Shown here: one piece after another, positions 8,984 to 17,250 of the stretch
Layout of the letters: each line of letters starts with the position of its first letter
Numbering within the stretch: position 1 is the first letter of the stretch
NCBI GenBank assembly: GCA_965227045.1
Contig: OZ245718.1
Coordinates: forward strand, 434,001-498,000
Length of the DNA: 64,000 bases
Direction: 5' to 3'
DNA from: UBA10649 sp965227045
GTDB taxonomy: Bacteria; Actinomycetota; Actinomycetes; S36-B12
Notes under the pieces: model-generated
Databases searched by the model: none
Told to the model about the DNA's origin: nothing
What the model saw: the letters and a program-made list of their open reading frames with translations, nothing else
Program-made: the position numbers and the translations under genes

Positions 8984-9360
8984 CGCTGCCACCCGGACCG
9001 CTGCAGATCCTCGTCGCCGGACCGCTTCGCGGGGGCACCGGCGACGATCCAGAACTGATCGCAGCGAACGTCGAGCGCATGGAACTGGCCGCGCTCGAGC
9101 TGTTCGAGATGGGGCACCTTCCGATCGTGGGCGAGTGGCTGTCATTCCCGTTGATGGAGCGCGCGGGCTCGACGGCGGTGGGCGACGAGGTCTACGACCG
9201 CATTCAGCATCCGCTCGGCGAGCTGATCGTGTCCAAGTGCGATGCCGTGCTGCGGCTGTCCGGACCGTCGAGCGGCTCGGACCTGATGGTGGCGACCGCG
9301 GAGGCGGCCGGGATCCCCGTTCGATACTCCGTGGCGGATTTCACCTCTGTCGCCAATTAG
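8980..9360 (+). CDS. DUF4406/nucleoside 2-deoxyribosyltransferase-like small protein
   Basis: A 126-residue protein with the Rossmann-like pattern of the nucleoside deoxyribosyltransferase/DUF4406 group: LQILVAGPLRGG at the N-terminus (beta1 and phosphate-binding loop), a GHLPIVGEW segment, SKCDAVLRLSGPSSGSDLMV, and a final strand. Catalytic residues are not certain, so the activity is not assigned. It is translationally coupled to the DUF4126 membrane protein by an ATGA overlap. Confidence 0.65.
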   Translation: MTLPPGPLQILVAGPLRGGTGDDPELIAANVERMELAALELFEMGHLPIVGEWLSFPLMERAGSTAVGDEVYDRIQHPLGELIVSKCDAVLRLSGPSSGSDLMVATAEAAGIPVRYSVADFTSVAN

Positions 9361-9449
9361 CTGGGTGCCGGCTGTCGATTCGGGGCAACCCCGTTCGTAC
9401 TAGGAGTGAGGCCGGAGCGTCCGGTCGCACGACACGAAGGGAGAGGCCG

Positions 9450-9806
9450 ATGCCTCTTTACCAACTGGGAGTTTGCTACGCGGCGGATGCGGTCCAGCCC
9501 GAGCCCGATGCCCTCGAGGCGATCATGCGCGATGTGAGCGCGGTCGGCGATGAGATGGTGGCTGCCGGGGTGTGGGTGTTCAGCGGAGGCCTCACCGATC
9601 GCACCAGTGCCACCACGGTGTTCGAGCAGGACGGACAGCCCGTGATCACCGACGGGCCGTTCGTCGAAACGAAGGAGCAGATCGGCGGCTACTCCCTGGT
9701 CGACGTGGCCGACCTCGACGAGGCGATCTTCTGGGCGCGAAAGATCTCCGCGGCTACGACCACTCCGATCGAGATCCGCCCCTTCCTGCACGCCACGACA
9801 AAATAG
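9450..9806 (+). CDS. YciI/DGPF family protein A
   Basis: A 118-residue YCII-related (DGPF) protein with a dimeric ferredoxin-like alpha/beta fold, carrying the signature VITDGPFVETKEQIGGYSL. ATG 9450 follows a strong AAGGGAGAGG site. It is the first of two DGPF genes before an ECF42-type sigma factor, the conserved arrangement of that regulatory module. The biochemical role is unknown; the link to the sigma factor rests on family context. Confidence 0.9.
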   Translation: MPLYQLGVCYAADAVQPEPDALEAIMRDVSAVGDEMVAAGVWVFSGGLTDRTSATTVFEQDGQPVITDGPFVETKEQIGGYSLVDVADLDEAIFWARKISAATTTPIEIRPFLHATTK

Positions 9807-9895
9807 GCATGACGAAAATGTCGATTCGGTGAGTCGCGCTTCGTATAGGCGGTGAGAAGCCGGAACGGCCGGCACTCAGACGAGAGGAGAGGCTC

Positions 9896-10243
9896 ATGCC
9901 TCAGTACCTGCTGTCCGTTCACAACGGCGACGTATCGCCCTACGCATCAGACGAGGAGATGCACGAGGCGTTCGCCGCGACCGGCGCGGTCAACGACGAC
10001 ATGAAGGCGGCGGGCGTCTACGTGTTCGCCGGCGGCCTCATGCCCTCGACCACGGCCAGTGTCGTTCGGGCCAAGGACGGCGCGCTGCTCCACACCGACG
10101 GCCCGTACCTGGAGGCCAAGGAGCACATCGGCGGCTTCTGGATTCTCGACGTGGCCGACGAGGCGGCAGCCATGTCATGGGCCGAGAAGGCCACTGTCGC
10201 GTGCCGCGGTGCCGTCGAGGTCCGTCCGTTCCAGTCGAACTGA
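9896..10243 (+). CDS. YciI/DGPF family protein B
   Basis: A 115-residue DGPF protein with LLHTDGPYLEAKEHIGGFWI, similar to the protein at 9450 and evidently a tandem duplicate. GAGGAGAGG precedes ATG 9896. The sigma factor starts 5 bases after its stop, so the two are almost certainly cotranscribed. Confidence 0.9.
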   Translation: MPQYLLSVHNGDVSPYASDEEMHEAFAATGAVNDDMKAAGVYVFAGGLMPSTTASVVRAKDGALLHTDGPYLEAKEHIGGFWILDVADEAAAMSWAEKATVACRGAVEVRPFQSN

Positions 10244-10248
10244 CCCTC

Positions 10249-11478
10249 ATGGCGGACGCGGTCTACGTCGAGCGCGTATTCCGCGCGGACTACGGGCGCG
10301 CGGTTGCCACCCTGACGCGCCTCCTCGGCGACATCGGTCTTGCCGAGGAGGCGGTCCAGGATGCCCTGGCGACAGCGCTCGAGACGTGGCCGGTCAACGG
10401 CGTTCCGCCCAGCCCCGTGGGCTGGATCATCACGACAGCACGCAATCGCGCCATCGACCGGCTGCGACGCGAGGCCACCCGGCATGACCGGCATGTGCAG
10501 GCGGCACTTCTGCACGCTCAGGACGAACCCGCGGAGGTGGGTGCAGTGCGCGACGACCGTCTTCGGCTGATCTTCACGTGCTGCCATCCAGCACTGGCAC
10601 CGGTATCGCAGGTCGCGCTGACACTGCGGCTCATCGCTGGACTGCAGACGCCGGAGATCGCGCGGGCGTTCCTCGTTCCCGAGCCGACCATGGCGCAACG
10701 ACTCGTCAGGGCGAAGAACAAGATCCGTGATGCCCACATCCCGTACCGCGTCCCGCAGGACGCCGACCTGCCCGACCGCCTTCGCCCCGTTCTCGCGGTG
10801 ATCTACCTGATCTTCAACGAGGGCTATCTCGCGAGTTCGGGGGATGCTCTCGGACGGGTGGACCTCGCGGACGAGGCGATACGGCTGGGCCGCATGCTCG
10901 TCGATCTCATGCCTGACGAGCCGGAGGCTCGCGGGCTGCTCGCGCTGATGCTGCTCACCGAGTCGAGGCGTCCCGCGCGCACGGATGCGGCCGGACTGAT
11001 CGTGCGCCTTCCCGACCAGGACCGTTCACTGTGGGATGCCGCGCTCATCTCCGAGGGTCAGGACCTCATCCGTGCGTGTCTACGGCGCAACCAGCCGGGT
11101 CCGTACCAGGTCCAGGCTGCGATTGCGGCGGTGCACAGCGAGGCATCCACCGCCGACGCGACCGACTGGCCGCAAGTCCTCGTGCTCTACACCCACTTGC
11201 AGTCGATGGCCCCGACCTCCGTTGTCGCTCTCAATCGCGCGGTCGCGCTCGCTGAGGTCGACGGACCGGTGGCTGCCCTCATCGAGGTCGAGTCGCTCGA
11301 CCTGCCCGACTACTACCTGTTCCACGCAGTGCGCGCCGACCTGCTCGCGCGCGTGGGCCGCTTCGCGGATGCCCATGTCGCGTATGACGAGGCGCTGCGG
11401 CTCGTCGGTACCGACTCCGAGCGCGAGCTAATTCTCCGCCGCAAGAGCGGCCTGTCGGGTCTACACTCTTCTGGCTGA
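10249..11478 (+). CDS. ECF sigma factor, ECF42-type with long C-terminal domain
   Basis: A 409-residue sigma factor: region 2 (GDIGLAEEAVQDALATALE, WIITTARNRAIDRLRRE), region 4 (LTLRLIAGLQTPEIARAFLV) and a C-terminal extension of about 230 residues starting near FNEGYLASSGDA (DUF6596/TPR-like). This architecture next to DGPF genes defines ECF42 factors, which have no anti-sigma factor and are regulated through the C-terminal extension. ATG 10249 is preferred because the upstream extension overlaps the DGPF gene. It probably controls the upstream DGPF genes; that is inferred from the family. Confidence 0.92.
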   Translation: MADAVYVERVFRADYGRAVATLTRLLGDIGLAEEAVQDALATALETWPVNGVPPSPVGWIITTARNRAIDRLRREATRHDRHVQAALLHAQDEPAEVGAVRDDRLRLIFTCCHPALAPVSQVALTLRLIAGLQTPEIARAFLVPEPTMAQRLVRAKNKIRDAHIPYRVPQDADLPDRLRPVLAVIYLIFNEGYLASSGDALGRVDLADEAIRLGRMLVDLMPDEPEARGLLALMLLTESRRPARTDAAGLIVRLPDQDRSLWDAALISEGQDLIRACLRRNQPGPYQVQAAIAAVHSEASTADATDWPQVLVLYTHLQSMAPTSVVALNRAVALAEVDGPVAALIEVESLDLPDYYLFHAVRADLLARVGRFADAHVAYDEALRLVGTDSERELILRRKSGLSGLHSSG

Positions 11479-11504
11479 GTTCGTGATGGGAGGTGCGAGT
11501 CAGC

Positions 11505-12233
11505 ATGTGCCTTGCTCCGCAGGTTGACGTCATCGCCGGCACCGCGATGGCGGTTGTCGCGGTGGATGCGTTTCGACACTGCCGAAGCATCCGGACCGCT
11601 CCCATTGCGGCGCTGCCCGCGATTTTCGCGTTCCACACGCTCACCTCGGCATTCGTGTGGTGGGGGCTGCAGGGCGCTGTGTCACCGGATGTCGGCAGCA
11701 CCGCGACGCAGATCTTCCTGACTATCGCGTTTGTCCTGTGGCCGGTTTACATTCCGCTCGCTGTGCTCCTCGTCGAGCCCAAGGGCTGGCGTCGTCCCGC
11801 GCTGCTCGGGCTCGCCGCGCTCGGCGTGTACTCGAGCCTGACCTTCCTTGTCCCGCTGCTCGCGGGTAAGGGCACCGCCGTCGCGTGCCCGTACTACATC
11901 GACTTCGACATCGCGGGCGTCAGCATGACGTCGAGCATGCTGTACCTGGTCGCGACCTGCGGCGCACTGCTGCTGGCGAGCGACCGTCACCTGCGGCTGT
12001 GGGGCTGGGCCAATGTCGCTGCAGTCGGGGTACTGATCCTCATGGCCGGCAGCGGACTGCCCTCGCTGTGGTGCTTCTGGGCGGCGTGCACCAGCGTGTT
12101 CGTGGCGTGGTACCTGCGCAGTCCCGGCTCGCGACTAGACGGTGATGCGCGAGCCCATGATCACGGTGCGGTCGCGGGGCAGGCTGAAGTACTCCGCCGC
12201 GTCGGCCGTGATTCGAGATGTCGCGACGAATAG
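11505..12233 (+). CDS. DUF6629-like integral membrane protein
   Basis: A 242-residue protein starting MCLAPQVDVIAGTAM, like the MCFSA-type start of DUF6629 proteins, with about seven hydrophobic segments. GGGAGGT lies 10 bases before ATG 11505. The last 99 bases run antisense over the 3' end of the convergent kup gene, and the final 30 residues are polar and low in quality, so the natural C-terminus may be a recent stop-codon extension. Function unknown. Confidence 0.7.
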   Translation: MCLAPQVDVIAGTAMAVVAVDAFRHCRSIRTAPIAALPAIFAFHTLTSAFVWWGLQGAVSPDVGSTATQIFLTIAFVLWPVYIPLAVLLVEPKGWRRPALLGLAALGVYSSLTFLVPLLAGKGTAVACPYYIDFDIAGVSMTSSMLYLVATCGALLLASDRHLRLWGWANVAAVGVLILMAGSGLPSLWCFWAACTSVFVAWYLRSPGSRLDGDARAHDHGAVAGQAEVLRRVGRDSRCRDE

Positions 12234-14048
12234 CCGCTTGCGCCACCGCGTCATGCCCGGCGCATCGCCGACACTCAACTCGATGGTCGACAGGAAGTAC
12301 GAGACGTCGTCGAGATCCAACGGTCCCTCGATGTCCATCTCCGCGATTTGCCGAATGACCCGTGGCACGTCGGGGGAGTCCATGAATCCGAAGCGCGCGG
12401 TCGCGTGCAGGATTCCGTCGTCGCGATAGCCAAGATCGTCGACCACGAGCCGATCACTGTCGGGCACGTATGGCCTCGGTTGGGTCTCGAGGGTGAGGAT
12501 CACGACATGCGAGTGGAGTATGCGGTTGTGCTCGACGTTCGCGCGCATCGCCAGCGGCGTCGACTCGGGGCTCCGGTTCAGGAACACGGCGGTACCGGGG
12601 ACGCGCTGCAGCGGGGGCTGGTGGTTGTGGACGTCGTCGATGAACGTCCGCAGCGAGCCCTCGGCCTCCTCGCGCTCTCGACTGACGAGAACGCGCCCGC
12701 GTTGCCACGTCGTCAGCACCGTGAACACCGTGATGGCGATGAGCAGCGGGACCCACGCGCCGTAGAAGAGCTTCGTGAGGTTCGCGGCGAGGAACAGGCC
12801 CTCGATGACGAGGAAGAATGACGCGCCGCCGATGACCATCCACCAGGGCTTTCCCCAATGATGACGGACAACGTAGAAGAACAGGATCGTCGTGATGACG
12901 ATCGTTCCGGTCACGGCCATGCCGAATGCGAAGGCGAGCGCGGCCGATGAGCGGAAGGCGAAGACAAGGATGAGGACGCAGACCATGAGCACCCAGTTGA
13001 TCCACGGCACGTAGATCTGGCCGATGGTCTGCGCCGACGTGTAGTTGATGCGCAGCCGCGGTAGGTAGCCCAGTTGCACGGCTTGGTGTGCAACTGAGAA
13101 CGCGCCGGTGATGACCGCCTGTGACGCGATCACCGTCGCGGCTGTGGCGAGAAGGACCATCGGGATCCGGCCCCACTCGGGGACGAGGAGGAAGAACGGG
13201 CTGCTGATCGCGGTGGGATCACCGAGGATGAGCGCGCCCTGACCCATGTAGCTGAGGATGCAGGCGGGAAACACGAGCAGCAGCCAGGCGCGGGTGATCG
13301 GGCGCCGGCCGAAGTGGCCGAGGTCCGCGTAGAGCGCTTCGGCACCGGTGATCGCCAGCACCACAGCCGCGAGCGCGAAGAACGCGAGCGAGAAGTGGCC
13401 AATGAAGAAGCCGATCGCGTAAGTCGGCAGCAGCGAGCGAAGGATCTCCGGGTGCTGCACGATCCCCGACACCCCGCACGCGCCGATGACGACGAACCAG
13501 ACGACCATCACGGGTCCGAAGAGTCGGCCGACCTTTGCGGAGCCGACCCGCTGCGAGGCGAACAGGATCACGATGATCACGGCAGTGATCGGTACGACAA
13601 AGGATGCGAACGAGGGTTCGACGACCTCGATGCCCTCGACCGCGGACAGCACGGAGATCGCCGGAGTGATCATGCTGTCTCCGAAGAACAGCGATGCCCC
13701 GAAGATGCCGAGCACGGCGAGCAGCAGCTTGGTGCGATGGCTTCCCGGTACGGCGATCCGGCGGATGAGGGTGATCAGCGACAAGATGCCGCCCTCGCCG
13801 TCGTTGTCGGCGCGCAGCACGAGCAGCACGTACTTGATGGTCACGATGACGGTGACCGACCAGAAGATCATCGAGATCAGGCCATAGACGCTGTCCGCGC
13901 TGACCGGAACCGGGTGCGGATCGTCGGGGTTGAAGATGGTCTGGATTGTGTAGATCGGGCTGGTGCCGATGTCGCCGAACACGACGCCGAGTGCCCCGAG
14001 CGTCAGCGCGATCTGCGCGGGAGTCCGCGCCGCACGGGTTCTCGCCAC
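12135..14048 (-). CDS. kup: Kup-type low-affinity potassium transporter
   Basis: About 637 residues in the K+ uptake permease (Kup/HAK/KT) family. The N-terminal signature TLGALGVVFGDIGTSPIYT is followed by about twelve transmembrane segments and a soluble C-terminal region of about 180 residues. It imports K+ with protons. GTG 14048 is chosen because the longer frame start (14096) would overlap the divergent phosphatase start. It is convergent with and overlaps the DUF6629-like gene. Confidence 0.92.
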   Translation of the reverse strand: MARTRAARTPAQIALTLGALGVVFGDIGTSPIYTIQTIFNPDDPHPVPVSADSVYGLISMIFWSVTVIVTIKYVLLVLRADNDGEGGILSLITLIRRIAVPGSHRTKLLLAVLGIFGASLFFGDSMITPAISVLSAVEGIEVVEPSFASFVVPITAVIIVILFASQRVGSAKVGRLFGPVMVVWFVVIGACGVSGIVQHPEILRSLLPTYAIGFFIGHFSLAFFALAAVVLAITGAEALYADLGHFGRRPITRAWLLLVFPACILSYMGQGALILGDPTAISSPFFLLVPEWGRIPMVLLATAATVIASQAVITGAFSVAHQAVQLGYLPRLRINYTSAQTIGQIYVPWINWVLMVCVLILVFAFRSSAALAFAFGMAVTGTIVITTILFFYVVRHHWGKPWWMVIGGASFFLVIEGLFLAANLTKLFYGAWVPLLIAITVFTVLTTWQRGRVLVSREREEAEGSLRTFIDDVHNHQPPLQRVPGTAVFLNRSPESTPLAMRANVEHNRILHSHVVILTLETQPRPYVPDSDRLVVDDLGYRDDGILHATARFGFMDSPDVPRVIRQIAEMDIEGPLDLDDVSYFLSTIELSVGDAPGMTRWRKRLFVATSRITADAAEYFSLPRDRTVIMGSRITV

Positions 14049-14084
14049 ACGCGGAGCGTAGCGGCGCAGTGCACAATGTCGGTC

Positions 14085-14831
14085 ATGCGCAGACACAGGA
14101 CGGCGGCCATTGCGGTTGCCGCCGCCGTCCTCGTGTCACTTGCGGCGACGCACGCGTCCGCCGAGGGCGTACGACTCGAGACCATCAGCGCCCACGGGCT
14201 CGACGCGGTAGGTGTCGTCGCGGGCGTGCCGGAGGTCGGGGACGGCCCCGCAATCCGTCGCTATCACGACTCGGGCCGGTTCGCGCAGGACCGCGCAGAA
14301 GTCGCCGCTGCAGCGCAGTCGACCCTGAGCGCGGTGGTGAGCGCGAGCTGCCCGGACGACCCCGCCGACTGCCGAGCGCAGAAGCTGGCCATCGTCGTGG
14401 ACGTCGACGACACGCTCCTGGACTGGTACCCCGCGTACGCGCGGGCCGGCTTCGCGCTGTCGGGTTCTGCGCGACAGGCGGGCGTGCGCGCGTGCGTGAC
14501 CCCGGCAATCGTCACGACACGTGCCCTGGTCGATCAGGCTCAGCAGCTCGGAGTCGCCGTGCTCGTCGTGTCCGGACGGCGCAATCCGGCGCGCGGTGCC
14601 ACGGTGTCGTGCCTGAAGAGCAGGGGCGTGACCGGCTGGGACGCGCTTGTTCTGCGGACCGCCAAGCAGGACAAGCTGCCAGCGGCTGTCTACAAGCAGC
14701 GCGCGGTTGATCGACTCATGTCATCTGGATGGGACATCGTTCTTGCCATCGGCGACCAGGAGGCGGACCTGGCCGGAACCCCGGAGACGGCGCGATTCCT
14801 GCTGCCCAATCCGCTCTATAGGACCCGCTAG
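14085..14831 (+). CDS. Exported HAD-superfamily acid phosphatase
   Basis: About 248 residues with a Sec signal peptide (RRHRTAAIAVAAAVLVSLAA, cleavage near THASA). HAD motif I is VVDVDDTLLDWYP, motif II is VLVVSGRRNP, and the motif III/IV region is LAIGDQEADLAG. It fits the class B/HAD IIIB acid phosphatases that act outside the cell on phosphomonoesters. ATG 14076 is an alternative start three codons upstream. The gene is divergent from kup, with the starts about 36 bases apart. Confidence 0.85.
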   Translation: MRRHRTAAIAVAAAVLVSLAATHASAEGVRLETISAHGLDAVGVVAGVPEVGDGPAIRRYHDSGRFAQDRAEVAAAAQSTLSAVVSASCPDDPADCRAQKLAIVVDVDDTLLDWYPAYARAGFALSGSARQAGVRACVTPAIVTTRALVDQAQQLGVAVLVVSGRRNPARGATVSCLKSRGVTGWDALVLRTAKQDKLPAAVYKQRAVDRLMSSGWDIVLAIGDQEADLAGTPETARFLLPNPLYRTR

Positions 14832-15256
14832 GGCTCGAGGATCATCTGCATTCCCAGACTCGACGGCGCCGACTCGGTGAAGCCGGCGCTCGCGTAGAGG
14901 CGTCGTCCGGGTCCGTCAGCGAACAGCGTGACCCAGGGCCGCGCCGGCGCGCCGGTGCGGATCCCGTCCAAGAGGTTGTCGAGAATCACGCGTCCGAGGC
15001 CGAGTCGCTGGTGCTCGGGAAGCGTCGCCATGTCGGCGACGTGGAAGTACCAGCCGCCATCACCGATGACCCTGCCCATCGCCACGGCAGTGTCGTCAGC
15101 CGTCGAGCGCACGTGGCAGAAGGACCAGCTGCCAGCGAGCGCGCCCGCGCCCTGCGCCTCGTTCTTCGGCGTCAGGCCCGAGTCGCGTCGAAGCCGCAGG
15201 TACTCCTCGAGGGTAGGTGGTTCGTTGACCAAGGTGTAGCTCGGCGGAAGGTTCAC
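14828..15256 (-). CDS. GNAT family N-acetyltransferase
   Basis: A 142-residue GNAT protein with the acetyl-CoA-binding motif A (MATLPEHQRLGLGRVILDNL) and the C-terminal LYASAGFTES block. GTG 15256 is preceded by GAGGATGG. The stop overlaps the convergent phosphatase gene by 4 bases. The acceptor substrate is unknown. Confidence 0.85.
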   Translation of the reverse strand: MNLPPSYTLVNEPPTLEEYLRLRRDSGLTPKNEAQGAGALAGSWSFCHVRSTADDTAVAMGRVIGDGGWYFHVADMATLPEHQRLGLGRVILDNLLDGIRTGAPARPWVTLFADGPGRRLYASAGFTESAPSSLGMQMILEP

Positions 15257-15309
15257 GGAGCCATCCTCACACGCCCCGTCGTTACAGTGACCGGGTCTGA
15301 AGGGACCTG

Positions 15310-16077
15310 ATGATGTCGAGTGACGTGGTGACTCGCCTGCGGGCCGCCGGCTGCGTGTTCGCCGAGGACGAGGCTGCTCTGCTCGTCGCCGACGCGACCT
15401 CGGACACCGATCTCGACCGCATGGTCGCCGCGCGCGAGTCGGGTGCGCCTCTGGAGCAGGTGCTGGGCTGGGCGCAGTTCCACGGCATCCACGTCGTCGT
15501 GGCTCCTGGGGTCTTCGTTCCCCGGCACCGCAGCGATGCACTCGTCGACGAGGCGATCGCGCTGTCCCGAGAGAACGCCGTCATCGTCGACCTGTGCTGC
15601 GGCACCGGGGCGCTCGGCATCGCCGTCGCCTTGTCCGTCCCCGGTTCTTCGTTGCACGCCACGGATCTGGACCCCGACGCGGTCCGATGCGCGCGGACCA
15701 ACGTCGAGGAGTACGGCGGCACGGTGAGCCAGGGAGACCTTTTCGATGCCCTTCCCGAGGGTCTGCGCGGCGGGATCGACATCCTCCTGGTGAATGCGCC
15801 GTACGTCCCGTCGGACGAGATCCGGCTCATGCCGATGGAGGCCAGGCTCTACGAGAATCACATTGCGCTCGACGGCGGTGCCGATGGGCTCGTCGTGCAC
15901 CGTCGCGTCGCTGCGCAGGCTGTCGACTGGCTCGCACCGGGTGGGCACCTCCTGGTCGAGGTGAGCACCGAGCAGGCCAACGTGCTCTGCGGCGAGTTCA
16001 CCCGCGCCGGACTGCTTGCGCGTCTCGTCACTGACGACGAGGATTCCTCGACAGTGCTGGTGGGGACTCGAAGGTAG
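15310..16077 (+). CDS. PrmC-related protein methyltransferase (NAPY type)
   Basis: A 255-residue SAM-dependent methyltransferase related to PrmC/HemK, which methylates release factor glutamine. SAM motif I is VIVDLCCGTGALGIAVAL. The catalytic NPPY is replaced by NAPY (LLVNAPYVPSDE), which marks a PrmC-like actinobacterial subfamily of unknown substrate rather than PrmC itself. The N-terminal helical domain is shorter than in PrmC. GAAGGGA precedes ATG 15310. The VOC gene follows by 9 bases. Confidence 0.85.
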   Translation: MMSSDVVTRLRAAGCVFAEDEAALLVADATSDTDLDRMVAARESGAPLEQVLGWAQFHGIHVVVAPGVFVPRHRSDALVDEAIALSRENAVIVDLCCGTGALGIAVALSVPGSSLHATDLDPDAVRCARTNVEEYGGTVSQGDLFDALPEGLRGGIDILLVNAPYVPSDEIRLMPMEARLYENHIALDGGADGLVVHRRVAAQAVDWLAPGGHLLVEVSTEQANVLCGEFTRAGLLARLVTDDEDSSTVLVGTRR

Positions 16078-16086
16078 GATCGACGC

Positions 16087-16470
16087 ATGGGCGACTGGCC
16101 GGGCAGCATCACTGCGGTCACGTTGTTCTGCGATGACCTTGCTGCTGCGCGGGAGTTCTACGAGCGGGTGTTCGGGCTTCCCGTCTACTACTCGGACGAT
16201 GACTCAGCGGTGTTCGCGTTCGGTGACACCCTCATCAACCTCCTCGACGTATCGCAGGCGCCGGGCCTGATCGCCCCCGCTGTCGTCGCCGACGCGAGCG
16301 CGGGGCACCGCATGCAGTTCACTGTGGGAGTCGACGACGTCGACGCGATGTGTGCCGAACTCGCCGAGAAGGGCGTTGAACTGCTGAACGGGCCGATCGA
16401 CCGGCCTTGGGGCATTCGCACGGCCAGCTTCATCGACCCGTCCGGCTATATCTGGGAAATCGCGACCTAG
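16087..16470 (+). CDS. VOC family (glyoxalase/dioxygenase-like) protein
   Basis: A 127-residue VOC protein with two beta-alpha-beta-beta-beta modules: LFCDDLAAAREFYERVFGLP near the N-terminus and FIDPSGYIWEIAT at the end, which carries a metal-ligand Glu. AGGTAGGA precedes the start. It probably forms an operon with the methyltransferase. Substrate unknown. Confidence 0.85.
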   Translation: MGDWPGSITAVTLFCDDLAAAREFYERVFGLPVYYSDDDSAVFAFGDTLINLLDVSQAPGLIAPAVVADASAGHRMQFTVGVDDVDAMCAELAEKGVELLNGPIDRPWGIRTASFIDPSGYIWEIAT

Positions 16471-17168
16471 CGACGCCCGAACTGGTGCACGTAGGGCATG
16501 CCGCCGAGTTCGAGGAGAGCCTGTGTCATCGTCTCGGTGAGTTCGTTCGCCGACATCTCGTCGGCGTCGAGCGGTAGCGCGGGGGAGAAGCGCAGGTCGA
16601 CGCGCTCGCGGCCTCGTCGCTTGCCGCCGTAGGCGATCGTCATCGCGTGCACTGGCACGTCGGGGTTGGCCTGGAGCACGGGCACGAGCACGCGACGGTG
16701 CAGGCGATGCATCGACTTGCCGTCGGGCGAGCGCGTGGACTCCGGGTACAGGCAGAGCTTGTTGCCGAACTCGAGAACATGAGATGACATCGCCAGGCCC
16801 CACTTGGTGGAAGCCTCGTCCCCGCGCCTGATGGGGATCTGTCCGGTCATTTCGAAGAACGGCGCCCCCCGCGACTCCCAGAGGTCGGCCTTGGCGAAGA
16901 AGACCAGACGCCAGCGGTTCGTCATGCCCACGATCACCGGGTCGATGGCCCTCAGGTGATTGCCCACGAGGATCGCGGGGCCGTCACCGACGTTCTCAGC
17001 ACCGCTCACGCGGATGTCCCACCGCGCCCGCAGCGCCTGCGACGCGGTGTACAGGGGCCAGTAGGCCCAGCCCTGCCCGGGGCTGCCGACCGCGATGTCG
17101 GCGTGAATCGCCTGGCCCTCCTCAAGAAGGGCCTGGTAGGTGTCAGGTGCGGCACTCACTCGGGCCAT
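16467..17168 (-). CDS. 1-acyl-sn-glycerol-3-phosphate acyltransferase (PlsC family), paralogue B
   Basis: A 233-residue acyltransferase paralogous to the gene at 5216-5944. Motif I is GNHLRAIDP (NHx4D intact). Motif III reads YPESTRSPD, where Gly of the usual EGTRS is replaced by Ser, a change that may alter glycerol-phosphate binding. The LHRRVLVPVLQANPDVPVHA block is shared with paralogue A. The start is divergent from the LLM oxidoreductase gene and the stop overlaps the VOC gene by 4 bases. Confidence 0.87.
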   Translation of the reverse strand: MARVSAAPDTYQALLEEGQAIHADIAVGSPGQGWAYWPLYTASQALRARWDIRVSGAENVGDGPAILVGNHLRAIDPVIVGMTNRWRLVFFAKADLWESRGAPFFEMTGQIPIRRGDEASTKWGLAMSSHVLEFGNKLCLYPESTRSPDGKSMHRLHRRVLVPVLQANPDVPVHAMTIAYGGKRRGRERVDLRFSPALPLDADEMSANELTETMTQALLELGGMPYVHQFGRR

Positions 17169-17250
17169 GATGCCAATCAGGACGGTCCGTTTCCAGTACC
17201 TCGGTGGACCCTCTTTCCGGTATCCACCTGGCCCGGCCTATCGTCAATGG

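Noticed and set aside
7718..9145. 475-codon minus-strand frame spanning the VOC gene and palindrome
   Set aside because: It runs through several genes in other frames and through the palindromic repeat, without a recognisable domain.
13314..14084. Upstream extension of the exported HAD phosphatase gene
   Set aside because: It overlaps kup antisense and is not needed; the signal peptide begins at 14085 (or 14076).
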